Notes: generated by a model not told the origin, from the sequence alone. 64,000 nt of DNA from Rossellomorea marisflavi (GCF_022170785.1 NZ_CP081870.1:856001-920000), one strand, 5' to 3'; shown: positions 40,313 through 49,159, numbered from the stretch's first letter. Made by a program: numbers and translations.

Positions 40313-42157
40313 CTAAATCCGTTTCAACGTAAACGAAAAACAAACGCCACTGTCCGTGTTCTGTGCGGAATACTCTGCGTCATGGAGCTTCAGGATGTTC
40401 TTTGCGATGGCAAGGCCGAGGCCGGTGCCGTCTTTGGCTCGTCCGGCTTTCTTCTCTTGATAGAACTGGTCCCAGATCCTCTTCAGCTGGGTTTCTTCGA
40501 TGGGCTCGCCTTCATTGATGATGCTGATCCGCACGTGGTCGCCGTCGGGATGGGCTTCGATGGTCACTTGTCCGGCTGGCGGTGTATGCTTGATGGCGTT
40601 TGATAGGAAGTTGCTGAGCACCTGCTCGATGCGGTGCTGATCGGCGAGCACGGTGCCGTCTGCCACGTCCATGTGGATCTGGAGCTGTTTCTCCTGGATC
40701 TTCATCATGAGCTGATTGAACACGTTTTGAATCGCCTCTTTGACGGGGAACGCTTCCGGCTGGAGCTGGAAGGTGCCGGACTCGTACTTGACGAGCTCGA
40801 GCATGTCGACGATGAGCCGGTCCATGCGGCTCACTTCCCGGTTGATGGCGTCGAAATAATGATCCGTGCGGTCTTTGGCAAGGCCGTCCTGGAGGATTGC
40901 CGTACAGCTCTGGATGATACTGAGGGGTGTCTTCAGTTCATGGGACACGCCGGCGATGAAGTTCTTGCGCGTATGTTCGAGCTGCTTTTCCTTTTGGATC
41001 TCATGCTGCAGCTGGTTGATATGGCGGTGGAGGTTGTCGGATAGATTGTTGATGCTCTCCGACAGTTCGCCGATTTCATCGGTGGTCTTGATCGGGATGC
41101 GCTGTTCGAACTGAAGATTGGCCATGTCCTTTGCCGTCTTGTTGATGTTCACCAAAGGCTGTGTAATCTTTTTTGAATAATAGAAGGACCCGAGTAGGGC
41201 CAGGATGACCGCTCCGATGATCACGTAGATGTAATAATCCTTCAGCATTTCCATTGCCTCATCGATCGGCTGGAGGGACGTCATCGAGATGAAATAAAGG
41301 GGTTTCCCGTCTTCATCCAGCTTCTTGTCCACGAGGATCTTGTAGGAGACGCCATTCCGCTCATAGCTCTTCGGTGAGGACTCGACGGGATCATGACCCG
41401 GGCGGAGGAGCAGATCCGCCTGAAATCCTTTGACCTGTTCCAGGAACACGCGATTCGATAACACCGGGTTCATCTGGAACGGGTATTGTTCCGGCGTATG
41501 CGTGGCATCGACCTTCCCGTACAGGATCTTCTTCTTGAGGGATTGTTCCCGTGTGTGATCGATCCGGTCATCGAGTACCCGGTTCCGCATATAGTCCATG
41601 TAGCTGTCGATCCCGCCATCGAAGATTTCGAAGGGGCTCTCCCGGTTGTTCAGGTGATGTTCTTTATCCACGACCATTTCGTAAGGATACAGCTCGTCGC
41701 CTTTTGCAATCGCCTTGACCTCAAGGACGTGATCCCGGTAGTTCTCCAGGGCTTCGAGGATCGACGTATCAGATAACGAGTTTTCGAGATAGGCCAGGGG
41801 GATCGTGTACTCCTGGTCCATATTGGCCACGATGCCGCCTTCCTCGACGAATCCACCCGTGATCGTGAGGGTGTAGTCTTCAAGGGTCTTCACATAGCCC
41901 TTCTCATCGAGGACGGTGATCCAGGCATTCGTCTCCTGATGGAAGCTGCGTTCCAGCTCATGGTTCGCCCGCTCCCCATCGTCGAGCTTCAGGTATTCCT
42001 TCTGGAACTCATCCATGGAATCGGAGAGCTCCCCGATCTTGCTCGATTCATAATACTCATCGAAGAAAAGCGTCTGGCCGACGTAGATTCCCCCGACCAT
42101 CAGCATGCACAGGGCAAGGGTCAGGAAGAAGAGCTTGAGGAAAAGGCGGCTCTTCAT
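40313..42157 (-). CDS. Sensor histidine kinase
   Basis: 614 residues. One N-terminal transmembrane helix (about 8-28), a large extracellular sensor domain (30-310), a second helix (YYIYVIIGAVILALLGSFYY), a HAMP linker, the dimerisation helix with FIAGVSHELKTPLSII (phosphorylated His), and the ATPase domain with NFLSNAIKHTPPAGQV, EGEPI and GTGLGLAIAKNIL. It overlaps the response regulator gene by four bases, so both form one two-component system, probably sensing an envelope signal; the signal is unknown. Confidence 0.95.
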   Translation of the reverse strand: MKSRLFLKLFFLTLALCMLMVGGIYVGQTLFFDEYYESSKIGELSDSMDEFQKEYLKLDDGERANHELERSFHQETNAWITVLDEKGYVKTLEDYTLTITGGFVEEGGIVANMDQEYTIPLAYLENSLSDTSILEALENYRDHVLEVKAIAKGDELYPYEMVVDKEHHLNNRESPFEIFDGGIDSYMDYMRNRVLDDRIDHTREQSLKKKILYGKVDATHTPEQYPFQMNPVLSNRVFLEQVKGFQADLLLRPGHDPVESSPKSYERNGVSYKILVDKKLDEDGKPLYFISMTSLQPIDEAMEMLKDYYIYVIIGAVILALLGSFYYSKKITQPLVNINKTAKDMANLQFEQRIPIKTTDEIGELSESINNLSDNLHRHINQLQHEIQKEKQLEHTRKNFIAGVSHELKTPLSIIQSCTAILQDGLAKDRTDHYFDAINREVSRMDRLIVDMLELVKYESGTFQLQPEAFPVKEAIQNVFNQLMMKIQEKQLQIHMDVADGTVLADQHRIEQVLSNFLSNAIKHTPPAGQVTIEAHPDGDHVRISIINEGEPIEETQLKRIWDQFYQEKKAGRAKDGTGLGLAIAKNILKLHDAEYSAQNTDSGVCFSFTLKRI

Positions 42158-42834
42158 ACCAGTCCCTCAAACTTGTACCCGGCCCGCACGATCGTCTTGA
42201 TCATCCCGGCGCATGCCCCGAGCTTCGAGCGCAGGTTCCGGATGTGGGTATTGAGGGACCGCTCATCCCCTTGGTATTCATAGCCCCAGATCTTGATGAT
42301 CAGCTGCTCCCGGGAGATGACCATGTTCTCATTGAGCATGAGGTATGACAGGATTTCGAATTCCGTATGGGTGAGGGAAACCTCTTCATCTGCCACCTTC
42401 ACCGTCCGGGACCCGAGATTCACCTGCAGACCGCCCGTCGTCAAGGCGTCATCGTCCTTTGTAGTAGGCTGGGTGCGCTGCTGGAGGAGGCGCTTGGCAC
42501 GCGCCAGCAAGATCTTCGGGCTGTAGGGCTTCGTCACATAATCATCCGCCCCGAGTTCGAATCCTAGGATCGTATCCTCCTCATCGGACCGCGCCGTAAG
42601 CATGATGATCGGCACCGACGACTGCTTCCGGATCTGTCGGCACACGTCCCAACCGTCACGGCGGGGCATCATGATATCCAATACGATCAGATCAACGGAG
42701 TGGCACCCGAAGAGCTCGAGCGCTTCCTCCCCGTCCCCGGCTTCCAGCACCTCATAGCCTTCATTCACAAAATAATTCTTACTGATTTCCCGGAGGATCT
42801 CTTCATCCTCTGCGATTAACACTGTCTGTTTCAT
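42154..42834 (-). CDS. OmpR-family response regulator
   Basis: About 226 residues from the ATG at 42834; the longer frame to 42954 has no ribosome binding site. Receiver domain with the acidic pocket (AEDEE), phosphorylated Asp53 (LIVLDIMMP), switch Thr (LTARS) and Lys (VTKPYSP). The C-terminal winged helix has VSLTHTEFEILSYLMLNENMVISREQLIIKIWGYEYQGDERSLNTHIRNLRSKL. Partner of the histidine kinase that follows with a 4-base overlap. Confidence 0.95.
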   Translation of the reverse strand: MKQTVLIAEDEEILREISKNYFVNEGYEVLEAGDGEEALELFGCHSVDLIVLDIMMPRRDGWDVCRQIRKQSSVPIIMLTARSDEEDTILGFELGADDYVTKPYSPKILLARAKRLLQQRTQPTTKDDDALTTGGLQVNLGSRTVKVADEEVSLTHTEFEILSYLMLNENMVISREQLIIKIWGYEYQGDERSLNTHIRNLRSKLGACAGMIKTIVRAGYKFEGLV

Positions 42835-42974
42835 CCTATCTAAACCTTTCCGGATCTTGTTTACCGTTCCAAATTCCACCTCATTATAAGCTCTTTGGGG
42901 GGAGGATTCAAATCTACTTACAATATGGTTTTGGGACTGTGATTCTGCATGCATTAAAAAGTAATTGAAATTAA

Positions 42975-43007
42975 AAATCGCATGTCCTGATGAAGGATAT
43001 GCGATGT
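42975..43007 (-). terminator. Terminator of the 43019 gene
   Basis: On the minus strand ATCGCATATCCT pairs with AGGACATGCGAT and is followed by TTTTTAATTTC. Confidence 0.7.
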
Positions 43008-43018
43008 AATGATTATAT

Positions 43019-43450
43019 TTATTTTTCTAATCTTAATGAATAAGCTTTGTCTATAAACGGTATGATTTGTGACAATTCATCAACCCATTCAAGCCTAATA
43101 TAAGCTTCTCCCGGGGTTGGTTTAATGTTATCTGAATTTTGATAACGATGTTTTAATAAATTGTCAAGTTCATGTTGCATGTTAATAGAGGTAGCTGTAT
43201 GAAGTTTCTTACCCAAATGTAACACAACACAATGTTTTCGACTTGTAGTAATGGAGAGGAATTTATAACTCCCTTTTTTACTTATATACCCGATGTAATC
43301 AGTTCTCGCGCCGTCTTTCCGACTATCGTGATAATCTTCCACATAGTTGGCATAGGGACTTTCACGGTATAAGTAGTTGTCAATTTCTTTTGCCAGTGAT
43401 CTTGCTCTTTGTGTTTGGAACACATCAAAAATCATTTCTTTTGTATTCAT
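43019..43450 (-). CDS. Hypothetical protein
   Basis: 143 residues, soluble. YIGYISKKGSYKFLSITTSRKHCVVLHLGKKLH suggests a beta-sheet core of the kind seen in DUF5655-like predicted transport/DNA-binding domains, but the match is weak. GGGGGAT precedes the ATG. It stands alone with its own terminator and is richer in A+T than the kinase operon. Confidence 0.65.
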   Translation of the reverse strand: MNTKEMIFDVFQTQRARSLAKEIDNYLYRESPYANYVEDYHDSRKDGARTDYIGYISKKGSYKFLSITTSRKHCVVLHLGKKLHTATSINMQHELDNLLKHRYQNSDNIKPTPGEAYIRLEWVDELSQIIPFIDKAYSLRLEK

Positions 43451-43598
43451 ATTTTATCCCCCATCCTCTCTAATTTTAGTATACCCTTTGCCAAATTAAA
43501 TGACGATTCCCTTGTTACTGAAGTATTATCTCCCTTCAGAACCTTCCAAATATATGGTAATGTTTATATATAAAGCGACAGAGGGGAGCGTGCATGAT

Positions 43599-43775
43599 AT
43601 GGTCTCATGGTTAGTCGCCATCATGATCCCACTTGGACTCATCACCCTGGTTGTCATCCGTAAGAGAAAGAAACAGCCATCGACCCGGTTTATGATCTGG
43701 TGGATTGCTGCCGTGACGGTGTGGGGCGTGATCAGCATCAATCTTGTGCCATGGTTGATTGGTAGAGTGCTATAG
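43599..43775 (+). CDS. Small two-helix membrane protein
   Basis: 58 residues from the ATG at 43599 (GAGGGGAG at 43581-43588); a longer frame from 43500 lacks a binding site. Two hydrophobic helices (WLVAIMIPLGLITLVVI and WWIAAVTVWGVISINLVPWLI) with a basic loop RKRKKQPSTR between them. Function unknown. First of a run of small membrane proteins. Confidence 0.6.
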   Translation: MVSWLVAIMIPLGLITLVVIRKRKKQPSTRFMIWWIAAVTVWGVISINLVPWLIGRVL

Positions 43776-43834
43776 ATGGGGTTGGCGTAGATGGATCTAA
43801 CACTCTAGCAAGTGAAAGAAGAGAAGGTGATAGG

Positions 43835-44170
43835 GTGAGTAACGGAGCATCAACTGAAAATATGACTATTCGCAACAAATTTCTGGCCTTCGTACTCGTG
43901 CCGACGATCATGTCAGCAGGGGCGGGCGTCCTTTATCTGGTCTACTCATTTGGAGACATCCACGGCCAGAGCGTTTTGGCCCTGATCGCGACACCTTTTC
44001 TTTACTGTGTGTTGTATCAACCCATCTTTGAGAAGGATGAATGTATGAATGTATATGGGACCGATGGAGACTTACGTTTAAAAGAGAAGCTCAAGAAACA
44101 TAAAGGAACTTTGATGAAATATTGTATGGTCACGGCCATTACAGCTTTTTTTGCAATAAACATGCATTGA
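43835..44170 (+). CDS. Small membrane protein, paralogue of 44292
   Basis: 111 residues, GTG start behind AAGGTGA. Three hydrophobic segments: FLAFVLVPTIMSAGAGVLYLVY, VLALIATPFLYCVLYQPIF, and a C-terminal MKYCMVTAITAFFAI. A charged loop EKDECMNVYGTDGDLRLKEKLKKHKG separates the last two. The same length, topology and loop pattern recur in the next gene, so they are likely tandem duplicates. Function unknown. Confidence 0.65.
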   Translation: MSNGASTENMTIRNKFLAFVLVPTIMSAGAGVLYLVYSFGDIHGQSVLALIATPFLYCVLYQPIFEKDECMNVYGTDGDLRLKEKLKKHKGTLMKYCMVTAITAFFAINMH

Positions 44171-44291
44171 GGAAAGAACGTAAGGGTAGATGGTAATTAA
44201 CCTGTCATACTTTTACAAAGTATCCTGTTAGTTAATGATTCCGAGACGATCATAAAGTCCAACATAGCTTTAGAGAATAGAAGGTGCTGAC

Positions 44292-44627
44292 TTGAATTCG
44301 GAGGCAAAATTAGATGTACTGTCCAGGTGGAATAAAGTAACGGCATATGTAATCATCCCGGTAATCATTTCGATTATGTCAGTCACGATCTATAGTGGAA
44401 TAGTGCTTTTTGGACCCAAGCTTGAAGTCGCCATTCTTATGGTGATGATTGTCTTTGGCATGTGTGATATCTACATGCCTATAAAAGAAAAACATGTTAT
44501 GTTGAAGGTCTTTTATGAAGATGGACATTTAAACATGTACAAGAAACTAGCCACTAATAAAAGAATATTGATATCATACATCCACGCATTATTATTTCCC
44601 GTCTTGGTTGCGCTCCTCACACACTAA
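44292..44627 (+). CDS. Small membrane protein, paralogue of 43835
   Basis: 111 residues, TTG start behind AAGGTGC. The segments (VTAYVIIPVIISIMSVTIYSGIV, VAILMVMIVFGMCDIYMPI, ISYIHALLFPVLVALL) and the loop EKHVMLKVFYEDGHLNMYKKLATNKR align in order with the protein at 43835. Function unknown. Confidence 0.65.
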   Translation: MNSEAKLDVLSRWNKVTAYVIIPVIISIMSVTIYSGIVLFGPKLEVAILMVMIVFGMCDIYMPIKEKHVMLKVFYEDGHLNMYKKLATNKRILISYIHALLFPVLVALLTH

Positions 44628-44750
44628 TTGCATGAAAATAATCCTTGGGAAAAGCTGCGATCTTCATTATTTTTCTTCTGAATCCGGTAAATGGGCGGAC
44701 TGTACGCATAAGTATAGGGTAAAAGAAAAATCCGAAAGAGGGGTCAATGC

Positions 44751-44987
44751 ATGAACGAACCAGGAGGAAAGACATTCACGACGATTGTAGGCTGGGTCGC
44801 TGCAGTTGCTGCAGCATTGTTGTCATCCATGGTGCTGGCGGTTGTAGCGTTGGTGGCTGGTTTTATCCTTTGGCATCACTTCAGGGACCGCAAGATGGGA
44901 GGAGCCCTGATGATTGCTTCTGCTCTTAGTCTGGTGATTGCCTTTATGATTGGGGTTTGGATCGTTAGTTCGTTGAGTATGTGGTGA
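44751..44987 (+). CDS. Small two-helix membrane protein
   Basis: 78 residues with AGAGGGG before the ATG. An alanine-rich helix (VGWVAAVAAALLSSMVLAVVALVAGFIL), the loop WHHFRDRKMGG, and a second helix (LMIASALSLVIAFMIGVWIVS). Family unknown, resembles small membrane proteins common in Bacillus. Confidence 0.65.
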   Translation: MNEPGGKTFTTIVGWVAAVAAALLSSMVLAVVALVAGFILWHHFRDRKMGGALMIASALSLVIAFMIGVWIVSSLSMW

Positions 44988-45067
44988 GGCAGGTGAGCTG
45001 GTAATCGATAAAGCAAAACGTAGTCAATCACATCACAAAAAATCTTCGGGTGTATAATTATGACACG

Positions 45068-45104
45068 CAAAAAGGATCCGATTTCCACATCGGATCCTTT
45101 TACT
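45068..45104. terminator. Bidirectional terminator
   Basis: AAAAGGATCCGAT, TTCCAC loop, ATCGGATCCTTTT, between converging genes. Confidence 0.85.
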
Positions 45105-45772
45105 TATTTCCACTCAAGAATGCCTGTTAAATCGTCATACTCCACATCCGGCTCCAGTCCGAGCTGTTCGGTGGGGGCGTGGCCGCGGTTGATCCAGGCG
45201 GTGTGGAAGCCGAAGTTCTTGGCGCCGGAGATGTCCCAGCCGTTGGAGGACATGAAGAGTACTTCTTCACGTTTCACGTCGAGCTCCTTGAGGGCATAGG
45301 TGTAAGCGGCGGGTGCGGGCTTGAACTGCTTGACGTCATCGACGCTCAGAACCGAGTCGAAATGGTGAGCGAGACCGGCGTTTTCGATCAGGCTGTCGAG
45401 CATATGCTGCGTGCCGTTCGACAGGATGACAAGCTCCTTGTCCTTCAGCTCTTGGAGGACGCTCTCGACCTCAGCGTAATGGGTGAGGTGCGTGTAGGCG
45501 TCGATCAATTCATCTTCTGCTTCCGTCGTCCAATCGGCTCCGTTTTCCATGAGGGCGTAGCGAAGGGACTCACGGGTGACCGTGACAAAGTCTTCGTACG
45601 TGCCCATCACTTGTCTCAGGAAGAAGTAATCGAGCTGTTTTTTCCGCCACGATTGGCTGATGGCTTCGCCTTTGTCGGGGAAGAGTTTGTTGCACGTGTC
45701 CTGTACGGAATGGACGTCGAAGAGGGTGCCATAGACGTCGAATATGAATGCTTTGATGGTTGGTTTGGTCAT
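45104..45772 (-). CDS. Haloacid dehalogenase type II-like hydrolase
   Basis: 222 residues. KAFIFDVYGTLFDV (nucleophile Asp), VILSNGTQHML (motif II), KQFKPAPAAYTYAL (motif III Lys) and FMSSNGWDISGAKNFGFHTAWINR (motif IV) identify the L-2-haloacid dehalogenase branch of the HAD superfamily. It would hydrolyse a halogen-carbon or phosphate bond in a small molecule. AAAGGAGAC precedes the ATG. Confidence 0.9.
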   Translation of the reverse strand: MTKPTIKAFIFDVYGTLFDVHSVQDTCNKLFPDKGEAISQSWRKKQLDYFFLRQVMGTYEDFVTVTRESLRYALMENGADWTTEAEDELIDAYTHLTHYAEVESVLQELKDKELVILSNGTQHMLDSLIENAGLAHHFDSVLSVDDVKQFKPAPAAYTYALKELDVKREEVLFMSSNGWDISGAKNFGFHTAWINRGHAPTEQLGLEPDVEYDDLTGILEWK

Positions 45773-45915
45773 GGGTTTTGTCTCCTTTGGTGTGATGGGT
45801 GTATGTTTCCCTGTTTGGTTGGTGGTAAACAGGACGGAATAGTTTAAATGTAGTAGTGGAAGAACCTGGGTATCGTATATACTTATAGGATCAGAATGTA
45901 AGAGGGGTTGGTACG

Positions 45916-46347
45916 ATGTCTGTTTCGTTTCAACGATTGGTTCCGATTTTTCTGATGGCTTTCGTCCTTACCTTGGCGGCCATCTGGACGAATGCACCGG
46001 GGTTCATGACGGGCTATTCTGCGACGGCGTTTGATTTGATGGTATCGGTGATCTTTTTCCTTGGGTGGTTGTTGATCAGCCTCGCGCCTGGGATCAAGGG
46101 GGAGAGATCATTTCTTGTATGTGCAGGTGGTTATTGGGGACTTGGGCTCGTGGTGAGCGTGTTTGGCATCTTTGCACCATACGATGAACTGTTGCTGTTC
46201 CGCATCTGGTTCGACGGGCCCGCTCACGGGCTTGGACTGCTGATGGGGCACGGGACGCTGCTCAAGCTTGCGGTGCCGATTGTAGGTCTTAGCGTCACGT
46301 TAATGGGCTATGGTGCAGGACGAACCTTTAGGCAAAAAGCTCGCTGA
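45916..46347 (+). CDS. Hypothetical membrane protein
   Basis: 143 residues with four hydrophobic helices starting at LVPIFLMAFVLTLAAIW; the loop ending GFMTGYSATAFD precedes helix two. GAGGGGTTGG precedes the ATG. No recognisable transporter or enzyme motif. Probably a monocistronic gene, followed by a terminator. Confidence 0.7.
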   Translation: MSVSFQRLVPIFLMAFVLTLAAIWTNAPGFMTGYSATAFDLMVSVIFFLGWLLISLAPGIKGERSFLVCAGGYWGLGLVVSVFGIFAPYDELLLFRIWFDGPAHGLGLLMGHGTLLKLAVPIVGLSVTLMGYGAGRTFRQKAR

Positions 46348-46372
46348 AGTTTGAAGAACCGAATGCCATTTC

Positions 46373-46404
46373 TCACCTTTTTCCTCCGTGGAAAAGGTTT
46401 TTTT
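46373..46404 (+). terminator. Terminator of the 45916 gene
   Basis: ACCTTTTTCC, short loop, GGAAAAGGTTTTTTT. Confidence 0.8.
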
Positions 46405-46474
46405 CGTCCACCGTACCTGGGGTAGGGAAACAAGACCATAAAAAATACGCCCTGCACATGGGGCGTATGGTTGA

Positions 46475-46897
46475 TCAATCAAGTGAAAGGCCGGAAGCCT
46501 TCAACACGTTCTTCTTATACATTTCCTTGACGGTCATGGGCATCTTGCGTTCGTTCACCCACTCGTCTTTGAGCATCAAATACTCTTTGCGCATCTCCTC
46601 AGGGAGGACCACCTCATAGATATCGCTCAGGCGCGTGACCTTCAGGGCTGCCATGATGGAAAAGAGCTGTGTTTTATTGATGGAGGTTCCCTTTCCGTTA
46701 ACCATTTCGGAAATCGTTCCGACCCTCATCCCCGTCATCTCGGCCAGCTGCTTCTGGGTGACGCCCCGCTCTTTTAACAGCTCATCAAGTTTCACCACAA
46801 AGTGAGCCCCGCTCAGTTCCATCGCCGTATCCACCACGACACTATTCATCATGCTGTGGCCGCCTTCAATCAATGTATCCACTTCAATCTTCTTCAT
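46475..46897 (-). CDS. XRE-family transcriptional regulator
   Basis: 140 residues. LDELLKERGVTQKQLAEMTGMRVGTISEMVNGKGTSINKTQLFSIMAALKVTRLSDIYEV is a full Cro/CI-type helix-turn-helix. The N-terminal 30 residues and the C-terminal tail (KMPMTVKEMYKKNVLKASGLSLD) are specific. A second ATG at residues 16-17 also has a usable site. Targets unknown. Confidence 0.85.
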   Translation of the reverse strand: MKKIEVDTLIEGGHSMMNSVVVDTAMELSGAHFVVKLDELLKERGVTQKQLAEMTGMRVGTISEMVNGKGTSINKTQLFSIMAALKVTRLSDIYEVVLPEEMRKEYLMLKDEWVNERKMPMTVKEMYKKNVLKASGLSLD

Positions 46898-47057
46898 TTC
46901 TTCTGTCTCTCCAATCGATGTTCAATTCCCTTTGCCGGAGCTTATCATACCAATAGACTCCTGAATATGCCACTGATGGGATTGAAGGAAGGGGAGATAC
47001 AATTTTTGTAAAAAGGTGTATAGTGGAGGGAAACGAAAAAGGAGAGGGGGACGAAAC

Positions 47058-47300
47058 ATGTTCTTCAGAAAAATGACGGAGGAAGAAAAGAGGAATTCAA
47101 CAAAAGCGAGAGGGACGGCCTTTTCCGTTTTATTGATCGTCTTGTTGGGGCATTCCGTTTATACGTATGTAAAGACGTCGGAGACAGGGGCTTCATTTAC
47201 GATCATGCTGGTGGGGGTGGCGGTGTTTTTTGGGAGTGATTTTCTTTATAATATGCGATCTAAGTGGCGAAATAGAGACGGAATGAACGATGGAAGGTGA
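47058..47300 (+). CDS. Small two-helix membrane protein
   Basis: 80 residues from the ATG at 47058 (AAAGGAGAGGGGG). A basic N-terminus, helix GTAFSVLLIVLLGHSVYTYV, helix SFTIMLVGVAVFFGSDFLY, and a charged tail. The frame from 47016 is longer but lacks a binding site. Function unknown. Confidence 0.6.
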   Translation: MFFRKMTEEEKRNSTKARGTAFSVLLIVLLGHSVYTYVKTSETGASFTIMLVGVAVFFGSDFLYNMRSKWRNRDGMNDGR

Positions 47301-47373
47301 TGACAAAGCAGAGAATTTGGATGGCGATGGAAATGTGGGCAATCAGAGAAGGGGTTGGAATGTTTTATCTATA

Positions 47374-47415
47374 TAAAAAGAGCCTTCATGTAAAAATAGA
47401 TGGGCTCTTTTTTCC
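47374..47415. terminator. Bidirectional terminator
   Basis: AAAAAGAGCC and GGGCTCTTTTTT flank a 17-base loop; serves 47058 (plus) and 47417 (minus). Confidence 0.75.
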
Positions 47416-47416
47416 C

Positions 47417-47575
47417 TCAGCTTATATCCCTTACTCGATACCTGATATACTCCGCCAACACCAAAGCACCAATTAGGGCTCCTGGAATAGAAAGCGTAAG
47501 AATCCTGCGGTGCCAGTTCAGGTTATGCCTCATAACGAGACCTGAAGCGAGTAAGGTAATCAAGAATGTTTTCAC
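47417..47575 (-). CDS. Overlooked 52-residue membrane protein
   Basis: On the minus strand AAAGGAG is followed at good distance by GTG (47575-47573) and 52 codons: KTFLITLLASGLVMRHNLNW, HRRILTLSIPGALIGALVLAEY, IRYRVRDIS. One to two hydrophobic helices and basic ends. It ends right before a terminator, so it has its own transcription unit. Family unknown. Confidence 0.6.
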   Translation of the reverse strand: MKTFLITLLASGLVMRHNLNWHRRILTLSIPGALIGALVLAEYIRYRVRDIS

Positions 47576-47647
47576 AGTCAATCTCCTTTCAGTTTATACA
47601 TGAATGTCCTCTTAGTGTCAGTCAGTTTCTTGTTTCTATTCAGGCAA

Positions 47648-47680
47648 CAGCAAAAGCCACCCGACGATGGGTGGCTTTAC
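47648..47680 (-). terminator. Terminator of the SH3-like gene
   Basis: AAAGCCACCC, loop, GGGTGGCTTT with T-rich flank on the minus strand. Confidence 0.8.
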
Positions 47681-48024
47681 GTTATTTTCTTGAGACAACT
47701 ATCTGGTATCCAGCCTTCCTCACCGGTGTCTCTGCGGCAGAAGGTCCATTCATTCAGTTGATGCAAACCTTTCAACGATTCTCCTGCCTCCACCGTAAGT
47801 TCATAGGCTGAATAGTCTTCGGATACCGTAGCGAAGCGGGTTAATTTACCCTGCGAGAGGATCTGCTTCGGAACCCATCCCTTTTTTCCGGAAGGTGAGG
47901 TACAGAACATCCAGTTAGGGTATTCTGTGTCTTCTTTTCCGTAGATGACCTTGTCCCCGGTTTTCAATGTGATAGGATCCGGATAGGTGGAGTGGTGAGG
48001 CTTGATAACGACGTAATTATTCAT
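47677..48024 (-). CDS. Tandem SH3-like domain protein
   Basis: About 115 residues from the ATG at 48024 (AAAGGAG). Two similar halves: YVVIKPHHSTYPDPITLKTGDKVI ... KKGWVPKQIL and RFATVSEDYSAYELTVEAGESL ... EEGWIPDSCL, each ending in the GW(I/V)P turn of bacterial SH3-like domains. No signal peptide, so cytoplasmic. Ligand unknown. Confidence 0.8.
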   Translation of the reverse strand: MNNYVVIKPHHSTYPDPITLKTGDKVIYGKEDTEYPNWMFCTSPSGKKGWVPKQILSQGKLTRFATVSEDYSAYELTVEAGESLKGLHQLNEWTFCRRDTGEEGWIPDSCLKKIT

Positions 48025-48043
48025 TTCTGGACTCCTTTCATAG

Positions 48044-48337
48044 TTAGCCAAGAAGGATCCCCATCACCAAGATACATCCAGTAACCAGCATAAGAACCAC
48101 TGATAACAGAATCGTGGCCATGCTCTTCGCATAGGTACCGCCGTTATCCACCCCAAATAGTCCAGCAAATCCGGCAAGGAAGGAGAGGACGGTAAGAACC
48201 AGGACGATCGATAACGGGTGGATATGGAGCCTGCTCTCTGTAAAGGTGACGATCATGGATGATGAAGTGGCAAGGAAGAACAGGGGGATGCTGATAAGGG
48301 TGGCGATAAAGGACGCGTTGTTAAGAGTTTGGTTCAT
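48044..48337 (-). CDS. Small three-helix membrane protein
   Basis: 97 residues from the ATG at 48337 (TGGAGGCTC). Helices ATLISIPLFFLATSSSMIV, PLSIVLVLTVLSFLAGFAGLFG and MATILLSVVLMLVTGCILVMGILL. Immediately upstream of the SH3-like gene in the same direction, 20 bases apart, probably one operon. Function unknown. Confidence 0.65.
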   Translation of the reverse strand: MNQTLNNASFIATLISIPLFFLATSSSMIVTFTESRLHIHPLSIVLVLTVLSFLAGFAGLFGVDNGGTYAKSMATILLSVVLMLVTGCILVMGILLG

Positions 48338-48395
48338 TGAGCCTCCAGGTTCTGTTTTAGAATATTTTACCACATTGGATGATTTATGTGGAAAA

Positions 48396-48435
48396 GAAAA
48401 CGCCATCTCCCTGTCTCAGGAAGATGGCGTTTTTG
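48396..48435 (-). terminator. Terminator of the XRE/DUF2975 operon
   Basis: AAAACGCCATCT, loop, AGATGGCGTTTTT, usable in both directions. Confidence 0.85.
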
Positions 48436-48450
48436 ATATAGATGAAGGGG

Positions 48451-48672
48451 TCAAGGCGTTTCCTCGACTTCTTTCACATACTCTAGTATATCCCCGGGCT
48501 GACAGTCCAGCGCTTTGCAAATCGCTTCAAGGGTGGAAAGTCGGATGGCTTTCGCTTTCCCGTTCTTGAGGATTGAGAGGTTGGCCATGGTGATGCCGAC
48601 TTTCTCGGACAACTCCGTGACACTCATCTTCCGTTTGGCCAGCATGACGTCGATATGAATGATGATTCCCAT
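48451..48672 (-). CDS. Small XRE-family regulator (YozG-like)
   Basis: 73 residues, almost only a helix-turn-helix: MLAKRKMSVTELSEKVGITMANLSILKNGKAKAIRLSTLEAICKALDCQPGDILEYV. Such small regulators typically follow DUF2975 membrane proteins and control that operon. The upstream gene ends 10 bases before it. Confidence 0.9.
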   Translation of the reverse strand: MGIIIHIDVMLAKRKMSVTELSEKVGITMANLSILKNGKAKAIRLSTLEAICKALDCQPGDILEYVKEVEETP

Positions 48673-48682
48673 CGTATCCTCC

Positions 48683-49159
48683 TCACACCGTCAAATCATT
48701 TTCAGACTTAATGAAAATGGCTTCACGTAATAATTTTTGGAGGACGGCAGCAAAGACCGCGATGACAAGGGAGGCGAAAATCGGGACAAGTCCAACGAGG
48801 ATCAGCCCCGGTGCATCATCCTTATCAGCGACCATGAAGACGAACGGGAACGCGGCAACGTAGAGAACGCTGACCGAGAGCGCATACCGTTTGATCTTCT
48901 TCAGGATCGTCACGGAGCGATCGGAGAACGCCTCTTGGCGATCGATGAGCCCAAGGAGCGAATAGGACTGGACCAGTGCCATGATGAAAGGGATCACGGT
49001 GATATAGATCAGCACAACGGCTGGATAGAGTAATGGTGCGTACTCCGGATCAGCTGGGTTCCGGACCAATTGGACGGCCCCTGCGACGCAAATAGCGAGG
49101 ACGGGGATGCCCATGCAGAACAGAACGACCTTGAGGAATAGTGTTGAGCCTTGTTTCAT
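48683..49159 (-). CDS. DUF2975-family membrane protein
   Basis: About 158 residues from the ATG at 49159 (GAGGTGA). Four hydrophobic helices with a conserved SLLGLIDRQEAFSDRSVTILKKIKRYAL loop and an EAIFIKSENDLTV end, all typical of DUF2975. Together with the XRE gene it forms a common two-gene module in Firmicutes; function unknown. Confidence 0.9.
   Translation of the reverse strand: MKQGSTLFLKVVLFCMGIPVLAICVAGAVQLVRNPADPEYAPLLYPAVVLIYITVIPFIMALVQSYSLLGLIDRQEAFSDRSVTILKKIKRYALSVSVLYVAAFPFVFMVADKDDAPGLILVGLVPIFASLVIAVFAAVLQKLLREAIFIKSENDLTV

Noticed and set aside
45179..45847. 222-codon plus frame opposite the dehalogenase gene
   Set aside because: The minus strand has all four HAD motifs; the plus frame is a codon-bias shadow without family features.
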